Shown here one piece after another: positions 1-5,247 of a stretch of 9,632 nt of DNA (position 1 is its first letter; the number at the start of each line of letters is the position of its first letter). The position numbers and the translations under genes are program-made. This DNA is from Treponema sp. GTDB lineage: Bacteria > Spirochaetota > Spirochaetia > Treponematales > Breznakiellaceae. Location of the stretch: NCBI GenBank assembly GCA_031289935.1, contig JAITON010000224.1:1-9632 (forward strand), given 5' to 3'. Below the pieces are notes generated by a model that ran no database searches, had not been told where the DNA came from, and saw only the letters and a list, made by a program, of their open reading frames with translations.

Positions 1-270
1 TTATAAATTAAATTTTGAGGGGTGGGATGCTTTGGCCTCTTGACAATAATCTTAGGAGCAAAAACGTAGGCCAAGCCCGCTACTGCGGACGCGGCGTAAA
101 CCGTTTGATATGCGATGTAAAAGACGGGCGCCGAATGGCGCAGGAAATAATGTTATAGTATATTCCTAGTCTGACAAATATTACAGGACTTAGATATGTT
201 TTCAAATCTATATATCTATAAGCCCTGATATAAATGCCGTCTTTTATTTCGCATATCGTTTTATAGAAGA
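1..270. other. AT-rich stretch with no recognisable gene
   Basis: I recognise no gene here. Positions 150-275 are distinctly AT-rich compared with the GC-rich flagellar genes. A 43-codon plus-strand reading frame (27-158) has GAGGGG at 17-22 four bases before its ATG, but its product resembles nothing I know. There is a small inverted repeat, GCGCC-gaat-GGCGC, at 128-141. A weak promoter-like pair, CTGACA (171-176) and TATGTT (195-200) with an 18-base spacer, could be chance in such AT-rich DNA. The segment lies just left of an LRR gene relic, where the 5' and central part of that LRR copy would be expected, so it may be replacement or decayed sequence. Confidence 0.5.
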
Positions 271-294
271 ATGTTTCCCAGAAAAGGCCCGGTA

Positions 295-369
295 CTTCGG
301 TACAGCGGCCTTTACGACGCCACGAGGGAAGCCCTAAGCCGGCGCTTTGGGAGCTGGCTATTGTATTAG
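295..369 (+). pseudogene. Relic of the C-terminal end of a BspA-like LRR gene
   Basis: Read in the frame of 301-303, this stretch encodes SGLYDATREALSRRFGS, then WLLY and a TAG stop at 367-369. It aligns without gaps to the end of the intact LRR protein downstream (GSLPAATLEALSWRFGS), matching 11 of 17 residues. At the DNA level 327-354 matches 1661-1688 at 26 of 28 bases. No signal peptide or upstream LRR unit precedes it; the frame opens only at an ATG at 271 without a convincing ribosome binding site. I therefore read it as the surviving tail of a decayed LRR paralogue. The same order, LRR tail then deacetylase-gene tail, is seen on the intact side, which supports a locus duplication. Confidence 0.7.
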
Positions 370-395
370 TACCCTGTGCGGGGCCGCAAAGGGTA
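370..395. repeat. Inverted repeat just after the LRR relic stop codon
   Basis: TACCCTGTGCGG (370-381), GG, then CCGCAAAGGGTA (384-395) form a 12-bp stem with one G/A mismatch. It begins on the base after the TAG stop of the LRR relic. It looks like a 3' hairpin but lacks the run of T expected of an intrinsic terminator, on either strand. The intact LRR gene has no equivalent, because its spacer to the deacetylase gene is only 3 bases. It may be a residual 3' stem-loop of the lost paralogue or part of sequence inserted between the two duplicated tails. Confidence 0.45.
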
Positions 396-416
396 ATGGC
401 GCAGGGGCCCGCTTCG

Positions 417-505
417 ATCCTTTCAGCGTCCACGAAGCAGTGGGTGTGCAGGGCCGAGAGCGCTTTGAGGCCCTCCCCCAGGGCGAAGCCCCGGCCCTGG
501 GCCAG
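417..505 (-). pseudogene. Duplicated 3' fragment of the PIG-L deacetylase gene
   Basis: Positions 417-505 match 1708-1796, the 3' end of the deacetylase gene, at 87 of 89 bases with no gaps. Read on the minus strand, the last 30 residues of the enzyme (from LAQGRGF to DAERI) are preserved without an amino-acid change; the single difference in the aligned codons beyond the tail is silent. The original TAG stop is lost: the frame runs on into unrelated codons (EAGP...). The metal-binding motifs are not in the fragment, so it cannot be an enzyme. The right edge at 505 is abrupt, and the next bases belong to the duplicated LRR promoter region. Very high identity implies a recent event or ongoing gene conversion. 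Confidence 0.9.
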
Positions 506-517
506 TGTAGCTGGCGC

Positions 518-546
518 TTGCGACGAGCCTGCCGACGCCGTATGAT
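518..546 (+). promoter_or_regulatory. Putative sigma-70-type promoter of the truncated leader ORF
   Basis: TTGCGA (518-523) and TATGAT (541-546) are separated by 17 bases and lie 27 bases before the ATG at 573. The -10 matches the consensus at 5 of 6 bases and the -35 at 4 of 6. The arrangement is preserved in the second copy 177 bases downstream, which supports function of at least the ancestral element. The assignment rests on pattern only. Confidence 0.45.
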
Positions 547-572
547 GAGCTATCACGATATTGGAGGATACT

Positions 573-722
573 ATGAAACGATGCGTTCTAGGCCTATGCC
601 TGCTCGCGGGATGCGGCATTACCGCCTGTCAGAGTTATACGCCGGCAAGCGACTTTAAGCTCTCTCTGGGGGAGTGCGCCAGCGTAGCTGGCGCTTGCAC
701 TGGACTTGCCAAAGCCGTATGA
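573..722 (+). CDS. Truncated LRR lipoprotein leader, 49 residues
   Basis: A 49-residue reading frame starts at ATG 573 with GGAGG (563-567) five bases upstream. It begins MKRCVLGLCLLAGCGITACQ, which has a positively charged start, a hydrophobic stretch and a good lipobox, LAGC at residues 11-14; a second lipobox-like ITAC follows at 16-19. Residues 21-31 (SYTPASDFKLS) match the start of the mature LRR protein downstream. The frame then crosses into the upstream flank of the second copy (GECASVAGACTG...) and stops at TGA 720-722. It contains no LRR unit. Seen: intact promoter-like sequence, ribosome binding site and signal peptide. Inferred: a broken paralogue that might still make a short lipopeptide. 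Whether it is expressed is unknown; I rate it a remnant more likely than a functional gene. Confidence 0.5.
   Translation: MKRCVLGLCLLAGCGITACQSYTPASDFKLSLGECASVAGACTGLAKAV
676..694. repeat. Perfect 8-bp inverted repeat upstream of the LRR gene
   Basis: GCGCCAGC (676-683), loop GTA, GCTGGCGC (687-694) is a perfect inverted repeat. An alternative fold pairs AGTGC (673-677) with GCACT (697-701) outside GCCAGC/GCTGGC, with a four-base bulge. It abuts the putative -35 of the LRR gene (695-700), so it could be an operator, or a terminator for incoming transcription, though no T tract follows. The corresponding place in the left copy has only GCCAG-5 nt-CTGGC (501-515), so the full hairpin arises from the junction of the duplication. 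Confidence 0.5.
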
Positions 723-723
723 T
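695..723 (+). promoter_or_regulatory. Putative sigma-70-type promoter of the LRR gene
   Basis: TTGCAC (695-700) and TATGAT (718-723) have a 17-base spacer and lie 26 bases before the ATG at 750. The -10 is strong (5 of 6) and the -35 weak (3 of 6). The -10 and the sequence down to the ribosome binding site are conserved in the duplicated copy. The -35 touches the arm of the inverted repeat at 676-694, which could allow regulation. Confidence 0.5.
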
Positions 724-749
724 GAGCTATCACTGTATTGGAGGATAGT

Positions 750-1700
750 ATGAAACGATTCGTTCTAAGCCTATGTCTGCTCGTGGGATGCGGCCTGAGT
801 CTCTTTGCCCAGAGCTATACGTCAGCAAGCGACTTCGAGTACTCCCTGTGGGGGCTCCTGGAGGGGCAGAGTGACCCGGCACACCCCGTCTACGCGAGGG
901 GGCAGAGCGTTATAATTACCCGCTACAAGGGTACGGCGGACACGGTGAATATCCCCGCCCAGATAGAGGGCAGGCCCGTTACCGCTATCGGGCTGGGGGC
1001 GTTTTACAGTTGCAGCGGCCTGAGTTCCGTCACCATTCCCAATGGCGTTACGGCTATCGGGGATGTGGCCTTTTACGGTTGTAGCGGCCTTACTTCCATC
1101 ACCATACCCAACAGCGTTACCGTTATCGGGACAGGGGCCTTTTATGGTTGTAGCGGCCTTACTTCCATCACCATACCCAACAGCGTTACCACTATCGGGG
1201 CAAAGGCATTTTCCAATTGTAACAGCTTAAGTTCTATCAGCCTCCCTAGCCGCCTGAGCGCTATTGAGGGCTATACATTTTATGGTTGCAACAGCCTGAG
1301 TTCTATCACTATTCCCGGCGGCGTTACCGCTATTGGGGTAGAGGCCTTTGGGGGTTGTAGCGGGCTGACTTCTATCACTATACCAAACAGCGTTACGGCT
1401 ATCGGGAATGAGGCATTTGCCAATTGCAGCGGGCTGAGTTCTATCACTATACCCGAGAGCGTTACCGTTATCGGGGACTCGGCATTTTACAGTTGCAGCG
1501 GCCTTACTTCTATTACTATACCCGCGAGCGTTACCACTATCGGGGTAGGGGCATTTTACGATTGCAGCGGCCTTACTTCCATCGCCATACTACCCAATAG
1601 CGTTACCACTATCGGGTATGCGGCATTTCGCGATTGCGGCAGCCTTCCAGCCGCTACACTGGAAGCCCTAAGCTGGCGCTTTGGAAGCGGGGTACTTTAG
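750..1700 (+). CDS. Exported BspA-like leucine-rich-repeat protein
   Basis: The 316-residue product begins with an export signal (MKRFVLSLCLLVGC). LVGC at residues 11-14 fits a relaxed spirochaetal lipobox, while cleavage after LFA at residue 20 would instead give a secreted protein. The related leader upstream has a better lipobox, so a surface lipoprotein is my preferred reading. A short linker (about 22-75) leads into ten tandem units of 23 residues (76-299) of the LRR_5/BspA type, consensus SVTxIGxxAFYGCSGLTSITIPN. Unit 9 carries one extra residue, and unit 10 runs into a distinct cap, ALSWRFGSGVL. Family members in oral treponemes (LrrA) and Tannerella (BspA) bind host or bacterial surfaces; the ligand here is unknown. 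ATG 750 was chosen because GGAGG (740-744) lies five bases before it; an in-frame TTG at 738 overlaps that site. The gene converges on the deacetylase gene with 3 bases between stops. Confidence 0.9.
   Translation: MKRFVLSLCLLVGCGLSLFAQSYTSASDFEYSLWGLLEGQSDPAHPVYARGQSVIITRYKGTADTVNIPAQIEGRPVTAIGLGAFYSCSGLSSVTIPNGVTAIGDVAFYGCSGLTSITIPNSVTVIGTGAFYGCSGLTSITIPNSVTTIGAKAFSNCNSLSSISLPSRLSAIEGYTFYGCNSLSSITIPGGVTAIGVEAFGGCSGLTSITIPNSVTAIGNEAFANCSGLSSITIPESVTVIGDSAFYSCSGLTSITIPASVTTIGVGAFYDCSGLTSIAILPNSVTTIGYAAFRDCGSLPAATLEALSWRFGSGVL
975..1646 (+). repeat. Tandem 69-bp coding repeats of the LRR domain
   Basis: Nearly ten copies of a 69-bp unit encode the 23-residue LRRs. Units 2 and 3 are almost identical over long stretches (for example the codons for CSGLTSITIPNSVT near 1079-1123 and 1148-1192). 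Units 4 and 5 are the most divergent (NCNSLSSISLPS, IEGYTFYGCNSL). A 3-base insertion distinguishes unit 9. Such homogeneous repeats are prone to gain or loss of units by slippage or recombination. Confidence 0.9.
1644..1665. repeat. 7-bp inverted repeat at the LRR gene 3' end
   Basis: CTTCCAG (1644-1650), an 8-base loop, and CTGGAAG (1659-1665) lie inside the last LRR codons, about 40 bases beyond the deacetylase stop as read on the minus strand. No T tract follows on either strand, so an intrinsic terminator is doubtful. It is nevertheless the only stem I see near this convergent gene end. Confidence 0.3.
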
Positions 1701-1703
1701 TAG

Positions 1704-2459
1704 CTATATCCTCTCAGCGTCCACGAAGCAGTGGGTGTGCAGGGCCGAGAGCGCTTTGAGGCCCTCCCCCAGAGCGAAGCCCCGGCCCTGGGCCAGCTCG
1801 GCGGCCTTCATGCGGAAGTAGAGCTGGTACATGCCCAGGGTCGCGGCGTCCACCTGGCTCTGGTGGAGGGCCACGGCCTCCATCTTGCGGTCGAAGCAGG
1901 AGCTTACGTCGATTACCGTGTTAGGCCGGGCGCTAAAATAGAAGCCTATAGCCGGGGGCGGGCAGGGCTCGTTCCCGTCGTCAAGATGGGAGCGGCCGCT
2001 CATGTGGATGGCCGCCGCTGCGGCCCGGCCCGTAATCACGTGGTCCCAGTGGCTCTCGTAGGGGAGCCAGGGATCGGGGCAGAAGACCGCCCCGGGCCTA
2101 GTCCGGCGGATGAGGGCGGCGATCTCCCGGGCCAGGGAGGGCACGTCGTCTAGGCTCCCGTCCTCGTGGTCCAGGAAGTGGAACTCCGAGGCCCCCAGGT
2201 AACGGCCCGCAGCCACCGCTTCGCGGCGGCGTATGGCGGCGGTCTCCGCAGGGGAGGCGCCGGGGTCAAGGTTCCCGTGGCGGCCGTCGGTAACGGTGAG
2301 ATAGTGGATCTCGGCCCCCCCGGCGGCCAGGGCCGCGATAACGCCCCCCATGCCGATCTCGTTATCATCAGGATGGGGCTGGACGCAAAGGACCCTCCGG
2401 CATGTGCGTATATCCGGAGCCTGTAAGAGGGCGGAAACATCAGGCGCTAACTGTTCCAT
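1704..2459 (-). CDS. PIG-L/LmbE family metal-dependent deacetylase
   Basis: The 251-residue product has the hallmarks of the PIG-L (LmbE-like) family, zinc-dependent enzymes that remove acetyl groups from N-acetylglucosamine-type sugars in glycolipids, mycothiol or bacillithiol precursors and antibiotics. The first motif is HPDDNEIG (H29, D31, D32), the usual metal and catalytic signature; the second is SHWDH (H137, D139, H140). Between them lie RRREAVAAGRYLG and FLDHEDGSL, typical family segments. No signal peptide or membrane segment is seen, so it should be cytoplasmic. ATG 2459 has AGGAG (2466-2470 on the complement) six bases upstream. It starts 18 bases after fliJ in the same direction and is probably co-transcribed with the flagellar genes. 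Its substrate cannot be read from the sequence. Its last 89 bases are duplicated at 417-505. Confidence 0.88.
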   Translation of the reverse strand: MEQLAPDVSALLQAPDIRTCRRVLCVQPHPDDNEIGMGGVIAALAAGGAEIHYLTVTDGRHGNLDPGASPAETAAIRRREAVAAGRYLGASEFHFLDHEDGSLDDVPSLAREIAALIRRTRPGAVFCPDPWLPYESHWDHVITGRAAAAAIHMSGRSHLDDGNEPCPPPAIGFYFSARPNTVIDVSSCFDRKMEAVALHQSQVDAATLGMYQLYFRMKAAELAQGRGFALGEGLKALSALHTHCFVDAERI

Positions 2460-2477
2460 GGTTTACTCCTTATCAAT

Positions 2478-2942
2478 CTATATGATGATGGCGATGGCCA
2501 AGCCTGCGGCAAGCTGCCGGGCCCGGACGCCGCCGGACATATCGTCGGTTAGCCGGATTTCCTCTGCGGCGGCGGCCCTGCGGTATTCCAGGCGGCGCTT
2601 CTCTTGATGCTTGTCCAGTATCTTCCGCTCCCGGGAGGCTTCGAGGTAGCCTTGCCGGGCCGCTTCCACCTGGGTTTCCGCAACGGCCTTCTCCTTGATG
2701 AGCCTCTCCCGCTCCAGCTCCAGGCGGCTGATATAGCGGTCGTAGTAGTGTATCTCCGTAAGACTGTTCCCCGGCGCAAACCGGCGGGAGGCGGCCCCGG
2801 CCTGTTCCCCGGCGCCGGTCCTGATGCGGGCTTCCAGAATGTTGAGTTCACCCACGGCCCTGCCCAGGGCAATCTTGGCCTCCTCTTCCCGGCGGGCCCG
2901 CAGCGCCAGTACCTTTTCCAGCTTATAGTGGAACTGTTTCAA
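2478..2942 (-). CDS. fliJ: Flagellar export chaperone/stalk protein FliJ
   Basis: FliJ is the small coiled-coil protein that sits in the FliI ATPase ring and links it to the export gate. This 154-residue protein is highly charged and almost wholly helical, with the family start MKQFHYKLEKVLALRARREEEAK. Its place directly after fliI is the standard one. The start codon is TTG (2942-2940), which overlaps the fliI stop as TTGA; no stronger start fits the conserved N-terminus, so translational coupling to fliI is likely. The C-terminus is odd: after charged residues it ends in a short hydrophobic tail, LAAGLAIAIII, too short for a normal membrane span. Sequence identity of FliJ proteins is low, so the call leans on both context and coiled-coil character. 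Confidence 0.88.
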   Translation of the reverse strand: MKQFHYKLEKVLALRARREEEAKIALGRAVGELNILEARIRTGAGEQAGAASRRFAPGNSLTEIHYYDRYISRLELERERLIKEKAVAETQVEAARQGYLEASRERKILDKHQEKRRLEYRRAAAAEEIRLTDDMSGGVRARQLAAGLAIAIII

Positions 2943-4312
2943 CCGGGACCCCCGGGCTGATAGGGCTGTTTCTCTTCCTCGGGGATTTGGATGCCGCTTA
3001 TCCCGGCCATCTGGTTCAGGGTCTCGGTCAGGGGGGCCCGGTCATCAACCTCCTGGATCAGGAAGTCCAGCACGGCCTTTCGTTTGGCGATAGCTTCGTC
3101 AATGGCAGGGTTGGAATTCGCATGATAGGCCCCCACGTTGATGAGGTCCTCGGCCTCGGCATAGACCGCCATGAGCCGGCGGATGTAACCGGCCGCCTTC
3201 TGGCTTACCGGCCCCGCCACAGCGGGCATGAGCCGGGAAATACTAGCCAGTACGTCAATGGCCGGAAAGTGAAAGCCCTGGGCCAGGCGGCGGGAGAGTA
3301 CGATGTGGCCGTCCAGGATACCCCGGACCGTGTCGGCGATGGGTTCGTCCATATCGTCCCCATCCACCAGGACCGTGTAAAAGCCCGTGATGCTCCCCCG
3401 CCCGGAAGTACCGCTCCGTTCCAGGAGCTTGGGCATGGAATCGAAGACGCTGGGGGTATAGCCCCGGGTGGCCGGGGGCTCGCCAATGGCCAGCCCGATC
3501 TCCCGCTGGGCACGGGCAAAGCGGGTTACCGAATCGAAGAGGAGCATCACGTCCAGGCCCTGGTCCCGGAAGTATTCCGCCACCGCTGCCGCCACATAGG
3601 CCCCCCGGAGCCGCGCCAGGGGCGCTGAATTGGAGGGAGAGGCAATGACCACGCTCCGGGCAAAGCCATCGGGGCCCAGATCGTTTACGATAAAGTCGTT
3701 GACCTCCCGGCCCCGCTCCCCGATAAGGGCCACTACGTTGACATCAGCGTTAGTGTTCCGGGCGATCATGCCCAGAAGGGTGGACTTCCCCACCCCGGAA
3801 CCGGCGAAGATGCCCAGCCGCTGTCCCTTGCCGCAGGCCAAAAGCCCGTCGACGGCCCGGACCCCGGTAACGATCCGCTCCCGGATCAGCCGCCGTTTGA
3901 GGGGGTCCGGGGGGCTGGCCATGGCAGGATAGCTTTCTGTACAAGCCGGTTCAGCCTTGCCGTCGCTGGGACGGCCCATATAGTCCAGGACCCGGCCAAG
4001 AAGCTCCCTGGAAACCGGCACCTCGAGCTGACTTCCTGAGGCCACCACCCGGTTGCCCACTTCGATGCCGCCGGTTTCCCCGTAGGCCATAAGCTGGACC
4101 GTTTCGTCCCGGAGCCCCACCACTTCGGCCAGAAGGGTCTGCCGGGGCGTTTCGATGCGGCAGACCTCACCGATCACCGCCTGGGGGCCCCGGCTCTCGA
4201 TCAGGAGGCCCTGGACCTTGGAGATTCTCCCGGCGCACTTAATGGGGTCCACCGCTTCTGCGGCGTCAAGGTATTTGCTAAAGAGCTCAGGCAGGGCTTC
4301 GGCTTCGCTCAT
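2939..4312 (-). CDS. fliI: Flagellum-specific export ATPase FliI
   Basis: FliI is the hexameric ATPase of the flagellar type III export apparatus and is related to F1-ATPase beta. The 457-residue product has an N-terminal barrel domain, a Walker A GSGVGKST (171-178), the GERGREV loop with catalytic Glu199, Walker B VMLLFD (255-260) followed by SVTRFA, and the VDGDDMDEPIADTVRGILDGH segment that is highly conserved in the family. The open frame extends 30 codons further to 4402, but that would run about 90 bases into fliH and adds no conserved residues. ATG 4312 lies one base after the fliH stop and gives a normal family length. The stop overlaps the fliJ start (TTGA). Nothing is missing from the active site. 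Confidence 0.97.
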   Translation of the reverse strand: MSEAEALPELFSKYLDAAEAVDPIKCAGRISKVQGLLIESRGPQAVIGEVCRIETPRQTLLAEVVGLRDETVQLMAYGETGGIEVGNRVVASGSQLEVPVSRELLGRVLDYMGRPSDGKAEPACTESYPAMASPPDPLKRRLIRERIVTGVRAVDGLLACGKGQRLGIFAGSGVGKSTLLGMIARNTNADVNVVALIGERGREVNDFIVNDLGPDGFARSVVIASPSNSAPLARLRGAYVAAAVAEYFRDQGLDVMLLFDSVTRFARAQREIGLAIGEPPATRGYTPSVFDSMPKLLERSGTSGRGSITGFYTVLVDGDDMDEPIADTVRGILDGHIVLSRRLAQGFHFPAIDVLASISRLMPAVAGPVSQKAAGYIRRLMAVYAEAEDLINVGAYHANSNPAIDEAIAKRKAVLDFLIQEVDDRAPLTETLNQMAGISGIQIPEEEKQPYQPGGPG

Positions 4313-4313
4313 A

Positions 4314-5237
4314 CTAGGCGCCCTTTTTTCTGATGGGAGCAATGACCAGGATCTTGTCCTCCAGTTCCGCCAGTTGGCTCGAAATGCGGGCGTCGATCTC
4401 ACCGAAATCGGTTTCGATAACGCAGCCCCCCTGGCCCACGGTGGAATCCTCCTGAACCTGGATAGTATCGGCGCCTTCGACCAGGCTGATAAATTCCTTG
4501 GTATGATTAGTGGTCAGTTTGAGGTCCGACGTATTGACCCGAATGATGATGGTCCCCCGGCTCTTGACCTTGCGGAGGGCCTCGGTCACGTTGGCGATGA
4601 TCACCTCCTCCTGGTTTTCGGCAATAACCTTGACCACCTTCCGGGCCAGGAGCAGCACCAGGTCGATAACCTGCCCCTCGGCATTGGAGAGTATCTCCGC
4701 CCGCTGGCCCTGGGCACGTTCCAGCACGGTCCGGGTCCGTTCAATGAGCCGTTCTACCTCGGCCTTGCCCTCAAGGTAACCTGCATCCCGGCCGGCGCTC
4801 TGGCCCGCTTCCTGAGCCGCCTGTTTTTCCTTTTCAAAGGAATCCCTGGAAGTTGTTTCCAGTTCCACCGCCTGGGCTTTGGCCTCTGCCACCATCCTGG
4901 CGGCCTCGGCCTGGGCGGACTCTTGGAGGGCGGCGGCTTCAGCGGTCCGGCTATCCAGTTCCTGCCGGGCTTTTGCCTCCGCCTCTTTAAGAATAGTTTC
5001 GGCCTCGGCCTGGGCGGACTGGATCATGGATTCCTTTCCCTTCTCCCATTCCAGCTTAAAGGCTTCGGCCTCCCGCCTTAAATCCTCCGCCGTGGGACCG
5101 GTATAACGTTCCACCAGAGTTTTCTCCTCGGGAGGCTCCGGTGAGCGGGGATGCCCTTCGTAGATATCGGGAGGGTCAAGGAGTACCCGGGCATTACTTA
5201 CCGCAAGCTCCCCCGGTCTGAATACCATTTTTGCCAT
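4314..5237 (-). CDS. fliH: Flagellar export ATPase regulator FliH
   Basis: FliH holds FliI in an inactive heterotrimer, anchors the ATPase complex to the rotor C ring, and acts as its peripheral stalk. The 307-residue protein has a variable N-terminus with a proline-rich stretch (about 21-47), then a long Ala/Glu-rich helical region (about 49-160) rich in AEA repeats. The C-terminal globular domain (about 185-307) includes LARKVVKVIAENQEEVI and VIETDFGEIDARISSQLAELED, typical of the FliH/V-type ATPase subunit E fold. ATG 5237 has GAGG (5246-5249 on the complement) eight bases upstream, straddling the fliG stop, which suggests coupling. Met4 is a possible alternative start. The gap to fliG is 10 bases. 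Confidence 0.93.
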   Translation of the reverse strand: MAKMVFRPGELAVSNARVLLDPPDIYEGHPRSPEPPEEKTLVERYTGPTAEDLRREAEAFKLEWEKGKESMIQSAQAEAETILKEAEAKARQELDSRTAEAAALQESAQAEAARMVAEAKAQAVELETTSRDSFEKEKQAAQEAGQSAGRDAGYLEGKAEVERLIERTRTVLERAQGQRAEILSNAEGQVIDLVLLLARKVVKVIAENQEEVIIANVTEALRKVKSRGTIIIRVNTSDLKLTTNHTKEFISLVEGADTIQVQEDSTVGQGGCVIETDFGEIDARISSQLAELEDKILVIAPIRKKGA

Positions 5238-5247
5238 CTTCTATACC

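Larger units (their letters stand above)
505..852 (+). repeat. 177-bp tandem duplication of the LRR promoter and leader region
   Basis: About 505-672 is repeated as about 682-852, with start codons (573 and 750) exactly 177 bases apart. Both copies share AGCTGGCGCTT, the -10-like TATGAT, the GGAGG site and codons for MKR-VL-LCLL-GCG followed by QSYT-ASDF. They differ by scattered substitutions and a 3-base indel in the signal-peptide codons. The left copy stops matching after the SDFKLSL codons and is joined directly to the upstream flank of the right copy. The divergence of the leaders is clearly greater than that of the deacetylase tail copies, so the two duplications may differ in age, or the leader came from a different LRR paralogue. 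Confidence 0.85.

Noticed and set aside
40..68. TTGACA at 40-45 as a promoter -35
   Set aside because: No -10-like hexamer lies 16-18 bases downstream.
27..158. A 43-codon plus-strand frame with GAGGGG four bases upstream
   Set aside because: The product resembles nothing I know, and a frame this short is expected by chance; recorded only within the description of the left flank.
80..619. A 179-codon minus-strand frame
   Set aside because: It is a chimera: its middle is the duplicated deacetylase tail, flanked by antisense of the LRR leader and unrelated AT-rich sequence. It has no convincing start signal or recognisable domain outside the copied part.
347..658. A 103-codon plus-strand frame
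   Set aside because: It runs antisense through the deacetylase relic and out of frame through the LRR leader, which has its own better-supported start at 573.
738..749. TTG at 738 as the start of the LRR protein
   Set aside because: It overlaps the GGAGG site at 740-744 that serves ATG 750, and ATG 750 gives a proper signal peptide, conserved in the duplicated leader.
975..1646. Regular repeats as a possible CRISPR array
   Set aside because: The 69-bp period is coding, has no unique spacers between constant repeats, and translates into LRR units in one frame.
1..1700. An insertion sequence or phage as the cause of the rearranged region
   Set aside because: I see no transposase, integrase, terminal inverted repeats or target-site duplication; homologous duplication explains the pieces better.
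4313..4402. A 30-codon N-terminal extension of FliI
   Set aside because: It lies inside fliH coding sequence, adds no conserved residues, and FliI from ATG 4312 already has the normal length.
4155..5081. A 308-codon plus-strand frame opposite fliH and fliI
   Set aside because: It is an antisense shadow of GC-rich coding DNA; the minus-strand genes are clear family members.
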